Shown in pieces: positions 53,019-62,610 of a stretch of 64,000 nucleotides of DNA. The translations under genes were made by a program, and so were the position numbers. This DNA is from Microvirga sp. 17 mud 1-3 (GTDB taxonomy: Bacteria > Pseudomonadota > Alphaproteobacteria > Rhizobiales > Beijerinckiaceae). Location: assembly GCF_003151255.1 (NCBI RefSeq), contig NZ_CP029481.1:1116001-1180000 (forward strand). The letters run 5' to 3'. Positions within the stretch are counted from its first letter, which is position 1. Every line of letters begins with the position of its first letter. The notes below the pieces were generated by a model. That model did no database searches, had not been told where the DNA came from, and saw only the letters and a list, made by a program, of their open reading frames with translations.

Positions 53019-53543
53019 CTAGAATCGATAGTGTAGCCGGACACAGCCTTTGTCGATCACTTGGGCGCTGATGAGCGTCGGGCTCGCGCGAAAGCCGGTG
53101 AGCGGAAAGAGCGGTCGGCCGCCACCCAGCATCTCCGGGATAATGTAGATTTCGATCTCGTCCAGCGCCCCGCGCTCGAGGAAGGCCATCTGCAACTGCC
53201 CGCCACCCAGCATCCAAACGTCGCCGTCGTCCAGCCTGCGAAGCTCGCGGATCAGCGCATCGACATCACTCCGGACCTCCAGCGGTCCTTTCGGATTCTC
53301 GATCGGCCGCGACGTAACGACGATCACGCGCTTATCGCCGTAAGCCCAGGGAGAGGGATCCCGTGCGATGAAATCGTACGTGCCGCGCCCCATCACGACG
53401 GTGTGGATGCGCTTGAGGAAGGTGCGATAGTCGTGCTCCCCGAGGTCCATGTCGTCGTACTGGAGCAGCCAGTCCAGATCCTCGTCCTCGGTAGCGATCA
53501 GCCCATCGAGGCTGGCGGCGATGTACCCCAGGATTCTGGCCAT
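53019..53543 (-). CDS. Dihydrofolate reductase family protein (RibD C-terminal domain-like)
   Basis: 174 residues. Fold of the RibD_C/DHFR family (PF01872): ILGYIAASLDGLIATEDEDLDWLL at the start in part, VVMGRGTYDF, then WMLGGGQLQMAFLE for NADPH binding and EIEIYIIPEMLGGGRPLF. The true substrate is not known; such genes are often called YwjB/YyaP. Divergent from a TetR gene with a palindrome between, so it is probably the regulated target. Confidence 0.9.
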   Translation of the reverse strand: MARILGYIAASLDGLIATEDEDLDWLLQYDDMDLGEHDYRTFLKRIHTVVMGRGTYDFIARDPSPWAYGDKRVIVVTSRPIENPKGPLEVRSDVDALIRELRRLDDGDVWMLGGGQLQMAFLERGALDEIEIYIIPEMLGGGRPLFPLTGFRASPTLISAQVIDKGCVRLHYRF

Positions 53544-53570
53544 GCGGTTCCTCCATTGATTAATAAACGA

Positions 53571-53582
53571 ATAAACGTTTAT
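53571..53582. promoter_or_regulatory. Candidate TetR operator palindrome
   Basis: Perfect palindrome ATAAACGTTTAT in the 47-base gap between divergent genes. An upstream half site AATAAACG (53563-53570) is repeated directly. The site is 8 bases before the TetR ATG and would cover both promoters. Confidence 0.65.
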
Positions 53583-53590
53583 ATATTCTC

Positions 53591-54148
53591 ATGGCAAGAC
53601 CCAAGACCATTTCAGACGAGCAGGTGCTCGACGCTCTGTTCGGAACGCTGCTGGAAAACGGTCCCGACCGACTGACCTTCGCCCACGCGGCCAAAGCCTG
53701 TGGCCTCTCACCGGCGACGCTGGTTCAGCGCTACGGCAGCCGCGAGGCTTTGGTCCAGGCCATTCTCCTGCGCGCATGGGACCGTCTGGACGCGGAGACC
53801 GAAGCAGCTGATGCGGAGGAGGCGCCGACGCCTCAAGGCGCAATCGACCTGCTGCTTCGTCTCATGCCGACCGAAAATGCGGAACGCGATGCCACCAACG
53901 GTCTGTTGCTGCTGAGAGAGGACATTCGCAATCCCGTCCTGCGCAGGCGAGGCGCTGCTTGGGGCCGTCGTCTCGCCGAAATCCTCAGCCGCCGCCTCTC
54001 GGTGGACCGGAAGCAGGGCGAGCGCCTGGGTTGGCAAATGGTGAGCCTCTGGCAGGGCGCACATACATGGTGGGCCTTCACACGGGAGGAGCCAGCCGAG
54101 CAGGCGATCAGACGGGTCCTGGAGGAATGGGTTGCAGACTTAAAATGA
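53591..54148 (+). CDS. TetR family transcriptional regulator
   Basis: 185 residues. Helix-turn-helix about 10-55 (ISDEQVLDALF, then LTFAHAAKACGLSPATLVQRYGSREALV) and a helical effector domain with WQGAHTWWAF near the end. Divergent from the reductase-family gene and likely its repressor through the palindrome in the 47-base gap. Ligand unknown. Confidence 0.92.
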   Translation: MARPKTISDEQVLDALFGTLLENGPDRLTFAHAAKACGLSPATLVQRYGSREALVQAILLRAWDRLDAETEAADAEEAPTPQGAIDLLLRLMPTENAERDATNGLLLLREDIRNPVLRRRGAAWGRRLAEILSRRLSVDRKQGERLGWQMVSLWQGAHTWWAFTREEPAEQAIRRVLEEWVADLK

Positions 54149-54222
54149 CCGATGCGCCCGGGATTGCCCGCAGAGCGCACGGCCGCATTTGCCGGCTGTT
54201 CTGTCAGATGCCGGAAGGAAAG

Positions 54223-54262
54223 CGTCATCCCGAGCCTGCAACAGGTGAGTCCCGGGATGACG
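54223..54262. repeat. Short inverted repeat (CGTCATCCCG)
   Basis: Arms CGTCATCCCG (54223-54232) and CGGGATGACG (54253-54262) around a loop that itself holds CCTG/CAGG. It lies between convergent genes. Could be a terminator or a member of the same repeat family as the element at 57979. Confidence 0.6.
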
Positions 54263-54282
54263 GAAATTGAACGACGTATGCC

Positions 54283-54867
54283 TTACCGCTGCACCACGAC
54301 GCGGGCGCCGACCTTCGCGCGGTTGTAGAGGTCAATCACGTCCTCGTTGGTCATGCGGATGCAGCCGGACGACACCGCCTCGCCGATGGTCTCGGGCTCG
54401 TTGGAGCCGTGGATGCGGTAGATTGTGCTGCCGATATAGAGGGCGCGGGCGCCGAGCGGGTTGTCCGGGCCGCCGGCCATGTGGCGCGGCAGGTCGGGAC
54501 GGCGCTTGAGCATCTCGGCCGGCGGACGCCAATCGGGCCATTCCCGCTTCATGGTGACCGAATGGGCCCCGGCCCAGGTGAAGCCGGGCCGTCCCACGCC
54601 GACGCCGTACTGGATCGCCTTGCCGTCCCCCAGAACGAAGTAGAGCCGGCGCTCGTTCGTGGAGACCACGATGGTCCCGGGCGCATAGCGCCCTTCGAAG
54701 GAGACGATCTGGCGTGGGATCGGGGAGGCCTGAACGTTCAGCGACTCCTCGGGCCCGTAGAGGGGCTGCCGGGTGAGAGGATCGATTGCCGTGAAAGCTG
54801 CGGCCGGCGTCGCAAGGGCGGCGAAGGCACAGACAAGCCCTGTCAGGGCAGCGCGGGTGCGTCCCAT
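54283..54867 (-). CDS. L,D-transpeptidase (YkuD domain)
   Basis: 194 residues. Sec signal peptide (about 1-24). YkuD catalytic domain (about 65-192): His153 in IHGSNEPETIG and catalytic Cys169 in SSGCIRM. Forms 3-3 peptidoglycan cross-links or attaches proteins to peptidoglycan in the periplasm. The GHMAGGPDNPLGARALY-type segment is the usual one in Rhizobiales ErfK-like proteins. Confidence 0.94.
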   Translation of the reverse strand: MGRTRAALTGLVCAFAALATPAAAFTAIDPLTRQPLYGPEESLNVQASPIPRQIVSFEGRYAPGTIVVSTNERRLYFVLGDGKAIQYGVGVGRPGFTWAGAHSVTMKREWPDWRPPAEMLKRRPDLPRHMAGGPDNPLGARALYIGSTIYRIHGSNEPETIGEAVSSGCIRMTNEDVIDLYNRAKVGARVVVQR

Positions 54868-55112
54868 ATTTGCCTCGAATTCAACAAGTTTGGTGCGGGT
54901 TGGTGATCTCTCAACGCAATGGCCGCGTTTCGGATCCGTTGAATAACAAAGGTCCGTTATGAAATCACCCGATCGAGGTGCCTCATTTTCGCCACATCGT
55001 AACCGGGAGGTTAAGGTCAGGCTGCCGCAATCGGTCGTTGGAGAAATGTCGGGGCTGGGCTGTCGGAACCGCTTGACGCCGGGGGATCATCGACTTTAGA
55101 AGGCCCTGGTCA

Positions 55113-55187
55113 GGGCGCGTAGCTCAGCGGGAGAGCATTCGCTTCACACGCGAAGGGTCACAGGTTCAATCCCTGTCGCGCCCACCA
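55113..55187 (+). tRNA. tRNA-Val (anticodon CAC)
   Basis: Cloverleaf read by eye: acceptor GGGCGCG/CGCGCCC (55113-55119 and 55177-55183), D arm GCTC/GAGC, anticodon stem TTCGC/GCGAA with loop TTCACAC (anticodon CAC), TPsiC arm ACAGG/CCTGT with TTCAATC loop, discriminator A and encoded CCA at 55185-55187. Reads GTG valine codons. No integrase or att duplication seen at its 3' end. Confidence 0.95.
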
Positions 55188-55260
55188 TTTCCTTCCTGAC
55201 AATCAAATTCACGATTTCGTGCGGGCCATCGCGGCCCGATCTCTCCGGTGGCTTACTCCC

Positions 55261-55974
55261 TCAGGCAGCCGCCAGCCGCACGAGAGTGCCGACGGCGTCG
55301 AACAGCTCGTCGAAATGGCCGATCACCAGATCCGGGTTGAGCCGGCGCACGGGCACGTCCGTATAGCCGAACGGCACTGCAACGGACGGAATGCGGGCCG
55401 CCTGGGCCGTCACGATGTCGGTGCGCGAATCGCCGACCATCACGGCCCGATGCGGGCTGCCGCCGGCCCGCTCGATCGTGAGGGTGAGGTGGCGCGGATC
55501 GGGCTTGAAGACCGGGAAGGTGTCGCGCCCGCAATTGGCCGCGAAAAGATCGGCGATCCCCAACGCCTCGATCAGGCGAACGGAATGGTCCTCGAACTTG
55601 TTGGTGCACACCGCCAGCAGGAAACCGGCCTGACGCAGGCGCCCCAGGGCCGCCTCGACGCCCGGATAGAGCTTCGTCCTGACGCAGATATTGTCCCGGT
55701 AATGGACCATGAAGGCCTGGAACAGGTCGTCCAGGCGGGCGGGTGCCAGCTCCTTGCCGGCCTCCTCGAAGCCGCGCTGGAGGAGGGCCCGGGCACCGAC
55801 GCCGACCAGGTCGCGCGCCTTGCGCAGGGGCAGGGACGGCAGCCCCTCGCCCTCGAGAATGACGTTCAGGGTCCCGATCAGGTCTCCGGCCGTGTCGGCC
55901 AGCGTGCCGTCGAGGTCGAAGACAACAATGGGCGGAGCCACGCGGGGCGCGACGGATGGGCTTTGAATGGCCAT
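55261..55974 (-). CDS. gph: Phosphoglycolate phosphatase (HAD hydrolase)
   Basis: 237 residues. HAD motif I VFDLDGTLADT (Asp19 and Asp21 by count from the start), motif II VCTNKFED, motif III Lys in KPDPRHL and motif IV GDSRTDIVTA; a cap domain lies between I and II. Phosphoglycolate salvage is the usual role for this subgroup; another phosphatase substrate is possible. It is alone on its strand after tRNA-Val. Confidence 0.88.
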   Translation of the reverse strand: MAIQSPSVAPRVAPPIVVFDLDGTLADTAGDLIGTLNVILEGEGLPSLPLRKARDLVGVGARALLQRGFEEAGKELAPARLDDLFQAFMVHYRDNICVRTKLYPGVEAALGRLRQAGFLLAVCTNKFEDHSVRLIEALGIADLFAANCGRDTFPVFKPDPRHLTLTIERAGGSPHRAVMVGDSRTDIVTAQAARIPSVAVPFGYTDVPVRRLNPDLVIGHFDELFDAVGTLVRLAAA

Positions 55975-56076
55975 GGAGGTCGGCTACCTGCAGAGGACGA
56001 GGGAATCAAGCATGAGGGGATGATATGGTCTTATGGTTGATTCGTTCTTACCGGGCTCACCAAGAAGGAGTGTTGC

Positions 56077-56532
56077 ATGCGGCTTGCCGGTTCCTTGGCG
56101 TATTTATCCTCGGCTTTCGTTTTGGCTAGCCTGACGGCTCCGGCTTTCGCCGCTCCTTACGATTTCGTGCCTGCCCCGCAGACCGATCTGAACCGGATCT
56201 ACCGGATCGACCGCATTACGGGCGAAGTCAGCTCCTGCCAGTACGGCCTTCAGGAGGGCACCATCGGCGTGACCCTGTGCTTCGGCGCAGGCGAAGGCGC
56301 GGGACCGCAGGTGCCTGGCGAATACGGTCTCGTGGCCTCCCGCCACGAGCGCGAGGGCGGTGTGTTCAGGGTCAATTACCGGACCGGCGACATGAGCATC
56401 TGCTACGTGTTCGACGAGAAGGTGGTGTGCACGCCCCAGACCAATCCGTCGGCCCAGGGGCTGCCCCAGGCCGCTCCGGCCGCGACTCCGAGCGTGCGGC
56501 CCGGCACGGGCGCATCGCCGCAGCGGCCCTGA
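56077..56532 (+). CDS. Secreted protein of unknown function (151 aa)
   Basis: 151 residues, ATG 56077 with AAGGAG upstream. Sec signal peptide, cleavage after Ala-Phe-Ala (about 25). The mature part has pairs of Cys in SSCQYG, TLCFG, SICYVF and VVCTP contexts and a repeated IYRIDRITGEVS / VFRVNYRTGDMS pattern, so two similar beta units with a disulfide each are likely. Pro/Ala-rich tail. Function unknown. Confidence 0.72.
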   Translation: MRLAGSLAYLSSAFVLASLTAPAFAAPYDFVPAPQTDLNRIYRIDRITGEVSSCQYGLQEGTIGVTLCFGAGEGAGPQVPGEYGLVASRHEREGGVFRVNYRTGDMSICYVFDEKVVCTPQTNPSAQGLPQAAPAATPSVRPGTGASPQRP

Positions 56533-56660
56533 CCGGCCTTGCCGGACCGCATCGATCCGTTGAAAAGAGCCTGAAACAATCTTTCTTCTCCGGGTGCCGA
56601 CATGCTAGAGCCCAGCCGGGCCGGCCGCGCCAGGAGGACGACCAGCATTAGGAACCATCA

Positions 56661-57356
56661 GTGAGCGACAATCTGAAGCGCGATGTGGGCGAACGGGCTG
56701 CGGCCCTCGTGACCGACGGAATGAGGCTTGGACTCGGGACCGGGTCCACGGCCGCCTATTTCGTCGCTGCCCTCGGCGCGCGCGTGCGGGAGGGCCTGTC
56801 GGTCGTCGGGGTGCCTACCTCTGAGGCGACCCGGGAGCAGGCCCAGCGCGAGGGCATTCCGCTGACGACCCTCGACGAGACCCCCGAGCTCGATCTCACG
56901 GTCGATGGGGCCGACGAGATCGACGACGATCTGCGCCTCATCAAGGGCGGCGGCGGCGCCCTGCTGCGGGAAAAGATCGTCGCCTCGTCAAGCCGCCGCA
57001 TGATCGTGATCGCCGATGGCTCCAAGCGGGTCTCCCGCCTCGGCCGCTTCCCGCTGCCGATCGAGGTGGTGCCCTTCGGCCTGCGCGCGACCCAGGTGGC
57101 TATCGAGAAGCTCCTGGAGACCCTGGAAATGAGCGGGGAGATTCACCTGCGCCGGACCGCCGACGGAACGCCCTACATCACGGATGGCGGGCATTTCATC
57201 CTCGATGCGCATCTCGGGCGCATCGAAAAGCCCAACGTGCTCGCCTCGACGCTCAACAACATCCCGGGCGTCGTGGAGCACGGTCTCTTCATCGGCCTTG
57301 CCACGGGGGCGATCCTCGCCACCGATCAGGGTCTCGTCGAACTTGGTCAGGTCTGA
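56661..57356 (+). CDS. rpiA: Ribose-5-phosphate isomerase A
   Basis: 231 residues from GTG 56661 (TAGGAA upstream). Interconverts ribose-5-phosphate and ribulose-5-phosphate in the pentose phosphate pathway. Conserved blocks: [11 protein letters not shown] (about 25-35), DGADEID (about 83), [11 protein letters not shown] (about 96) and the ADGSK motif. Followed after 33 bases by a secreted DUF2059 protein on the same strand. Confidence 0.95.
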   Translation: MSDNLKRDVGERAAALVTDGMRLGLGTGSTAAYFVAALGARVREGLSVVGVPTSEATREQAQREGIPLTTLDETPELDLTVDGADEIDDDLRLIKGGGGALLREKIVASSSRRMIVIADGSKRVSRLGRFPLPIEVVPFGLRATQVAIEKLLETLEMSGEIHLRRTADGTPYITDGGHFILDAHLGRIEKPNVLASTLNNIPGVVEHGLFIGLATGAILATDQGLVELGQV

Positions 57357-57389
57357 CCGTCCTATCGTCATGACTGGAGCTTACACCCC

Positions 57390-57890
57390 ATGATCCGTAC
57401 CCCCCGTCTGGCCGCGTTCGCCGCCGCCATCGTGATGCTCGCGGGCCCCGCTTTCGCGCAGACTGCGCAGCCCACGGAGAGCCAGCTGGCCCTCGCCCGT
57501 GAGGTCGCCATCAATTCCGGCATGACCCGGTCCATCGACGCCATGACCGAGCCCTTCTTCATCCAGCTGCAGCAGATGAACGTCACCCGTCCGGAGATCA
57601 AGAAGGACCTGGAAGAGGTGGTCACGATCATCCGTCCCGAGGTCGAGCAGCAGAAGGACAAGATGATCGACAGCGCGGCCCGCGCCTTCGCGACCCGCCT
57701 GTCGGAAGCCGAGCTCAAGGAAATCGCGGCCTTCTACCGCACGCCGGCCGGCAAGAAATACGTGGAAGTGCAGCCCGGCCTCCTCGACGACATCGTCAAG
57801 GATCTCGCCACCTGGGCGCAGAACGTGTCGGAATACGTCATCATCCGCGCCCGCGCCGAGATGAACAAGCGCGGCCATCAGCTGCAGTAA
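57390..57890 (+). CDS. DUF2059 domain secreted protein
   Basis: 166 residues. Sec signal peptide, cleavage after Ala-Phe-Ala-Gln (about 24). All-helical DUF2059 domain (PF09832, about 85-145) with the typical LSEAELKEIAAFYRTPAGKKYV stretch in two parts. Periplasmic; role unknown. Ends at a strong terminator and may be cotranscribed with rpiA. Confidence 0.9.
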   Translation: MIRTPRLAAFAAAIVMLAGPAFAQTAQPTESQLALAREVAINSGMTRSIDAMTEPFFIQLQQMNVTRPEIKKDLEEVVTIIRPEVEQQKDKMIDSAARAFATRLSEAELKEIAAFYRTPAGKKYVEVQPGLLDDIVKDLATWAQNVSEYVIIRARAEMNKRGHQLQ

Positions 57891-57912
57891 GCAAGACGTA
57901 TCGTCAGAATGC

Positions 57913-57943
57913 AAAAAGGCCCGGTTTCCCGGGCCTTTTTCTT
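57913..57943 (+). terminator. Intrinsic terminator after the DUF2059 gene
   Basis: Stem AAAAAGGCCCGG (57913-57924) with CCGGGCCTTTTT around TTTC, ending in a T run. Clear Rho-independent form. Confidence 0.9.
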
Positions 57944-57978
57944 GTGTGGGGTGAGGAGTGCAGGGTGGCGTTTCCTGT

Positions 57979-58121
57979 GTCATTCCGGGGCGCCGAAGGC
58001 GAGCCCGGAACCCATAAACACCAGGGTTTCAGAATGAGCCGCTGCGATAGCCGCAGCGCTTTGTCCTACATCGTCAGCGTTTATGGGTTCCGGGCTCTCG
58101 CTATGCTCGCCCCGGAATGAC
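57979..58121. repeat. Long inverted repeat (GTCATTCCGGGGC type)
   Basis: Arms 57979-58020 and 58079-58121 are near-perfect reverse complements of about 42 bases (both share CCCGGAACCCATAAAC). The 58-base loop holds a further hairpin GCTGCG/CGCAGC. No coding potential. Likely a non-autonomous or palindromic intergenic element. Confidence 0.75.
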
Positions 58122-58176
58122 GGTGAGGCACGGCCTTCTTTTGTCTTGAAGCGGGGAGAAGGCCGTGCCGGCAGGC

Positions 58177-59676
<1,500 letters not shown>

Positions 59677-59681
59677 GGTGC

Positions 59682-60161
59682 TCAGGCTCCGATCAGACGC
59701 TCGATGGGACCCATCGGCAGGCTCAGGGTCAGGAGCTTGGCGAACAGGAGATAGATCACGACGCCCGCCGTGAACCCGATGGCGAGGTCGGTCAGGAAGG
59801 CACGCCGCCCGAAGGCCGCCGACGTGCAGGCGAACAGGACCGCCGTGGCCGGAATGAAGCCGACGCCGAACTCGATGAAGGCGATGAGCGCCGCAAGCCC
59901 GCCGATGATCAGCACGATGGGCATCCACAGCAGGCTTTCGCGCTCAGGCAGTCCGCCGCGCAGGGCCGAGACGGCATTGCCGACGCCCAGGACCGCGAGC
60001 CCGCTGGCAACGACGATGGGCATCGCCTTGGGGCCGAGCCCGTAAACCGAGGAGAGCTCAAGGGTGCTCAAGTCCCACCAGATGGTCCCGGCCAGGAGGA
60101 GGAGCAGGAGGGCGATCAGGAGGCCCGCCTTGTCGACCCGCCGCGGAGTTCGTGTCGTCAT
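59682..60161 (-). CDS. tctB: Tripartite tricarboxylate transporter small permease TctB
   Basis: 159 residues, four membrane helices. TctB family (PF07331). Typical features: charged N-terminus before helix 1, the [18 protein letters not shown] segment and two C-terminal helices. Partner of TctA; 5 bases separate the two genes. A terminator-like hairpin lies between this gene and tctC. Confidence 0.9.
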   Translation of the reverse strand: MTTRTPRRVDKAGLLIALLLLLLAGTIWWDLSTLELSSVYGLGPKAMPIVVASGLAVLGVGNAVSALRGGLPERESLLWMPIVLIIGGLAALIAFIEFGVGFIPATAVLFACTSAAFGRRAFLTDLAIGFTAGVVIYLLFAKLLTLSLPMGPIERLIGA

Positions 60162-60173
60162 TGTTGTTGTCCT

Positions 60174-60205
60174 TAAAAAAGAAGCGCCGCACGGGGCGGC
60201 GCTTC
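60174..60205 (-). terminator. Internal terminator/attenuator between tctC and tctB
   Basis: On the minus strand a perfect 10-bp stem GAAGCGCCGC/GCGGCGCTTC (60181-60205) is followed by six T (60175-60180). It sits in the 67-base gap after tctC. A partial terminator would keep binding protein in excess over the permeases. Confidence 0.75.
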
Positions 60206-60228
60206 CAACGTCGTTCCGGCGTAAGCCT

Positions 60229-61203
60229 TTATGACTTCACGAGTCCGACCGAGGTCAAGACCTCTTTCGTACGGGCCTGGTCGTCCTTGAGGAACTTGGC
60301 GAAGGCATCGCCCGACTCATAGGCGTCGTCCCAGCCCTTCTGCTTCAGGATGTCCTGCCATTCCTTCGACTTGACCATCTTGTCGATGGTGTCGACGAGG
60401 GTTTTCTTCTGGGCGTCCGTGATGCCGGGAGGCGCCACGACGGCGCGCCAGTTGGCGATCTCGAGGTCGACGCCCTGGTCCTTCAGGGACGGCATCTCGG
60501 GCGTGCCCTTGCCGGCCGGGGTGGTCAGGCCGATGAGGCGCAGCTTGCCGGCCTTGATCTGGCTCTCGAACTCGCCGTAGCCGGAGATTCCGGCCGTCAC
60601 CTTGCCGCCCAGGATGGCCGCGAGGGACTCACCGCCGCCCGAGAACGGGATGTAGTTGATCTTCGTCGGATCGGCGCCGACCGCCTTGGCGAAGAGCGCG
60701 ACCGCGATGTGGTCGACGCCGCCCGCCGAACCGCCGGCCCAGGTCACCTTCGCGGGGTCGGCCTTCACGGCCGCCGCGAGGTCCTTGGCGTTCTTGATCG
60801 GGGAATCGGCCGGAACCACGATGGCCTCGTACTCGCCGGTCAGGCGGGCGATGGGGGTGGTCTGATCGAGGGTGACGGGCGACTTGTTGGTCAGAAGCGC
60901 GCCCACCATCACGTAGCCCATGACCATGAGCTGGTTGCCGTCGCCCTTTCCGCTGTTCACGAGCTGCGCGATGCCGATGGAGCCGCCAGCACCCGGAACG
61001 TTGGTGACCTGGACGCTCTTGGCAAGGCCCGCCTGGGTCAGAACCTGCTGCATGGAGCGGGCGGTCTGGTCCCAGCCGCCGCCCGGCGCCGCCGGGGCCA
61101 TGATCTTGAGTTCGGCCATCTGGGCCGACGCCGTGGTGACGAGGCCGGCGACGGCCGCGGCGGCGAGCATGCCCCGCCAGAGGCCCTTGCGATACTGGCT
61201 CAT
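60229..61203 (-). CDS. tctC: Tripartite tricarboxylate transporter substrate-binding protein TctC
   Basis: 324 residues. Sec signal peptide (about 1-27, Ala-Ser-Ala). TctC fold (PF03401) with [31 protein letters not shown] (ligand loop) and [22 protein letters not shown]. Ligand is a carboxylate, not identifiable by eye. First gene of the operon with tctB and tctA. Confidence 0.93.
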   Translation of the reverse strand: MSQYRKGLWRGMLAAAAVAGLVTTASAQMAELKIMAPAAPGGGWDQTARSMQQVLTQAGLAKSVQVTNVPGAGGSIGIAQLVNSGKGDGNQLMVMGYVMVGALLTNKSPVTLDQTTPIARLTGEYEAIVVPADSPIKNAKDLAAAVKADPAKVTWAGGSAGGVDHIAVALFAKAVGADPTKINYIPFSGGGESLAAILGGKVTAGISGYGEFESQIKAGKLRLIGLTTPAGKGTPEMPSLKDQGVDLEIANWRAVVAPPGITDAQKKTLVDTIDKMVKSKEWQDILKQKGWDDAYESGDAFAKFLKDDQARTKEVLTSVGLVKS

Positions 61204-61357
61204 TCTATTTCCTCCGATTATTCGAGAGACTTCGCGCTTGTCGCAGGATGGATTTCATGGCGATCCCGCGCGCTGCGACAAACGGTAAAGGTGGAAACGC
61301 AACGCGGCAAGCGCTTGCGTCTTTATCGGTGTTGAACCTTCGCGTAAGACCCACCCC

Positions 61358-62608
61358 ATGACAATTCTTGCTTCCGACACGGGCGGCCGGGGGGCCGGCG
61401 CACGGGCCCTGTGGGCCGACGGGCTGTGGCGCGCCGCCATGGCGGCCCTGGCGCTCATGCCGCTCGGCATGGCGATCGCCCATCGATCGAGCCCGGTTTT
61501 CGCCGGGCTGGCGGCTCTCCTCGCGCTGGCAGCCACGGCTGTCGACGGACGGCTCAGTGACCTGGCGCGGCAAGCCCGCACAGCGCTCGCATCGCCCCTC
61601 GGCCTGGCAGTCCTGGCTTTCCTCGCCTGGTGCGTCGTGTCCGTCGGCTGGAGCGAGTTCAAAGCCCTGTCCGTCTCGGCGCTCGGAGAGTTCTGGGTAT
61701 CGGTCCTGGCCGCTTTCGTGCTGGCCCTGACCTTGCCGGCACGGATGTCCCGGACGGCCTTCTGGCTCCTGGTCGCAGCCTCCGTCATCGCCTGCGTCAC
61801 GATGATCTTCGAGCTGCGCACGGGACTCGCTCTGCGTAAGTCGCTCGGGATGCGCTGGCACAGCTTCATCTTCAACCGCCCGGTGCTTACGGTCCTGTGC
61901 CTCCTGCCGGCCATATCTGTTTGGATGCTGCGTGGAGTGCGTCACGGCTGGGTTCTCGCCTTGGCCTTGTCGGCTCTGGCCTTCGCGGCCATGGCACATT
62001 CCGAGAGTGGCGCTTCGATCCTCGGCTTCGCGGCCGGGCTCGCGACCTTCCTGGCCGCCCTCGCGGCCCCGCGACTGGTGACCCGGCTTGCGGCGGTCGC
62101 GTTCGTGGTGCTGACGGTCGCTGCTCCGTTCCTCGGGCAGATCGCTGACCGCGCCATCCCCGCAGGCGTCCACCAGAGGCTCGCGGACGATCATTCCCGC
62201 GATCGGGTCGATATCTGGCTCAGCTTCGGAGAGGCCATCCGCCGCCAGCCGCTGCTCGGGGGCGGTTTCGGTGTCAGCCCGCGCATGCGCGACACGGCCG
62301 TGGCCGAGCGGGTGCCGAGCGAGGACGAGACCCTTCTCGCCGTCGGTCATCCCCACAATACGCTGCTCCAGGTCTGGGCCGAGCTCGGCGGCGTGGGGGC
62401 ATTTCTGGCCCTGGCGACGATCCTTCTGCTCCTGCGCACCATTGCGCGGCAGGAGCGCCTTGTCGCAGCCGCATCCCTGGCGCTCCTCGGCAGCGCGACG
62501 GCGGTGGCGCTCGTCGGCCATGGGGCCTGGCAGGGATGGTGGGCGGCATCCCTGGGAGCCGCTATCGTATGGATTCTGGCCGCGCGCCGGACGGAACGGG
62601 AGACTTGA
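61358..62608 (+). CDS. O-antigen ligase family protein
   Basis: 416 residues, about 10-12 membrane helices. Wzy_C/O-antigen ligase domain (PF04932): the periplasmic loop contains DHSRDRVDIWLSFGEAIRRQPLLGGGFG in part and GHPHNTLLQVWAELGGVGAF, which carries the conserved HN motif. Joins polysaccharide to a lipid or polymer carrier. Two bases separate it from the glutathione reductase gene. Confidence 0.88.
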   Translation: MTILASDTGGRGAGARALWADGLWRAAMAALALMPLGMAIAHRSSPVFAGLAALLALAATAVDGRLSDLARQARTALASPLGLAVLAFLAWCVVSVGWSEFKALSVSALGEFWVSVLAAFVLALTLPARMSRTAFWLLVAASVIACVTMIFELRTGLALRKSLGMRWHSFIFNRPVLTVLCLLPAISVWMLRGVRHGWVLALALSALAFAAMAHSESGASILGFAAGLATFLAALAAPRLVTRLAAVAFVVLTVAAPFLGQIADRAIPAGVHQRLADDHSRDRVDIWLSFGEAIRRQPLLGGGFGVSPRMRDTAVAERVPSEDETLLAVGHPHNTLLQVWAELGGVGAFLALATILLLLRTIARQERLVAAASLALLGSATAVALVGHGAWQGWWAASLGAAIVWILAARRTERET

Positions 62609-62610
62609 CC

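Noticed and set aside
55113-55260. tRNA-Val as an integration site for a genomic island
   Set aside because: No integrase, no repeated tRNA 3' end and only housekeeping genes follow.
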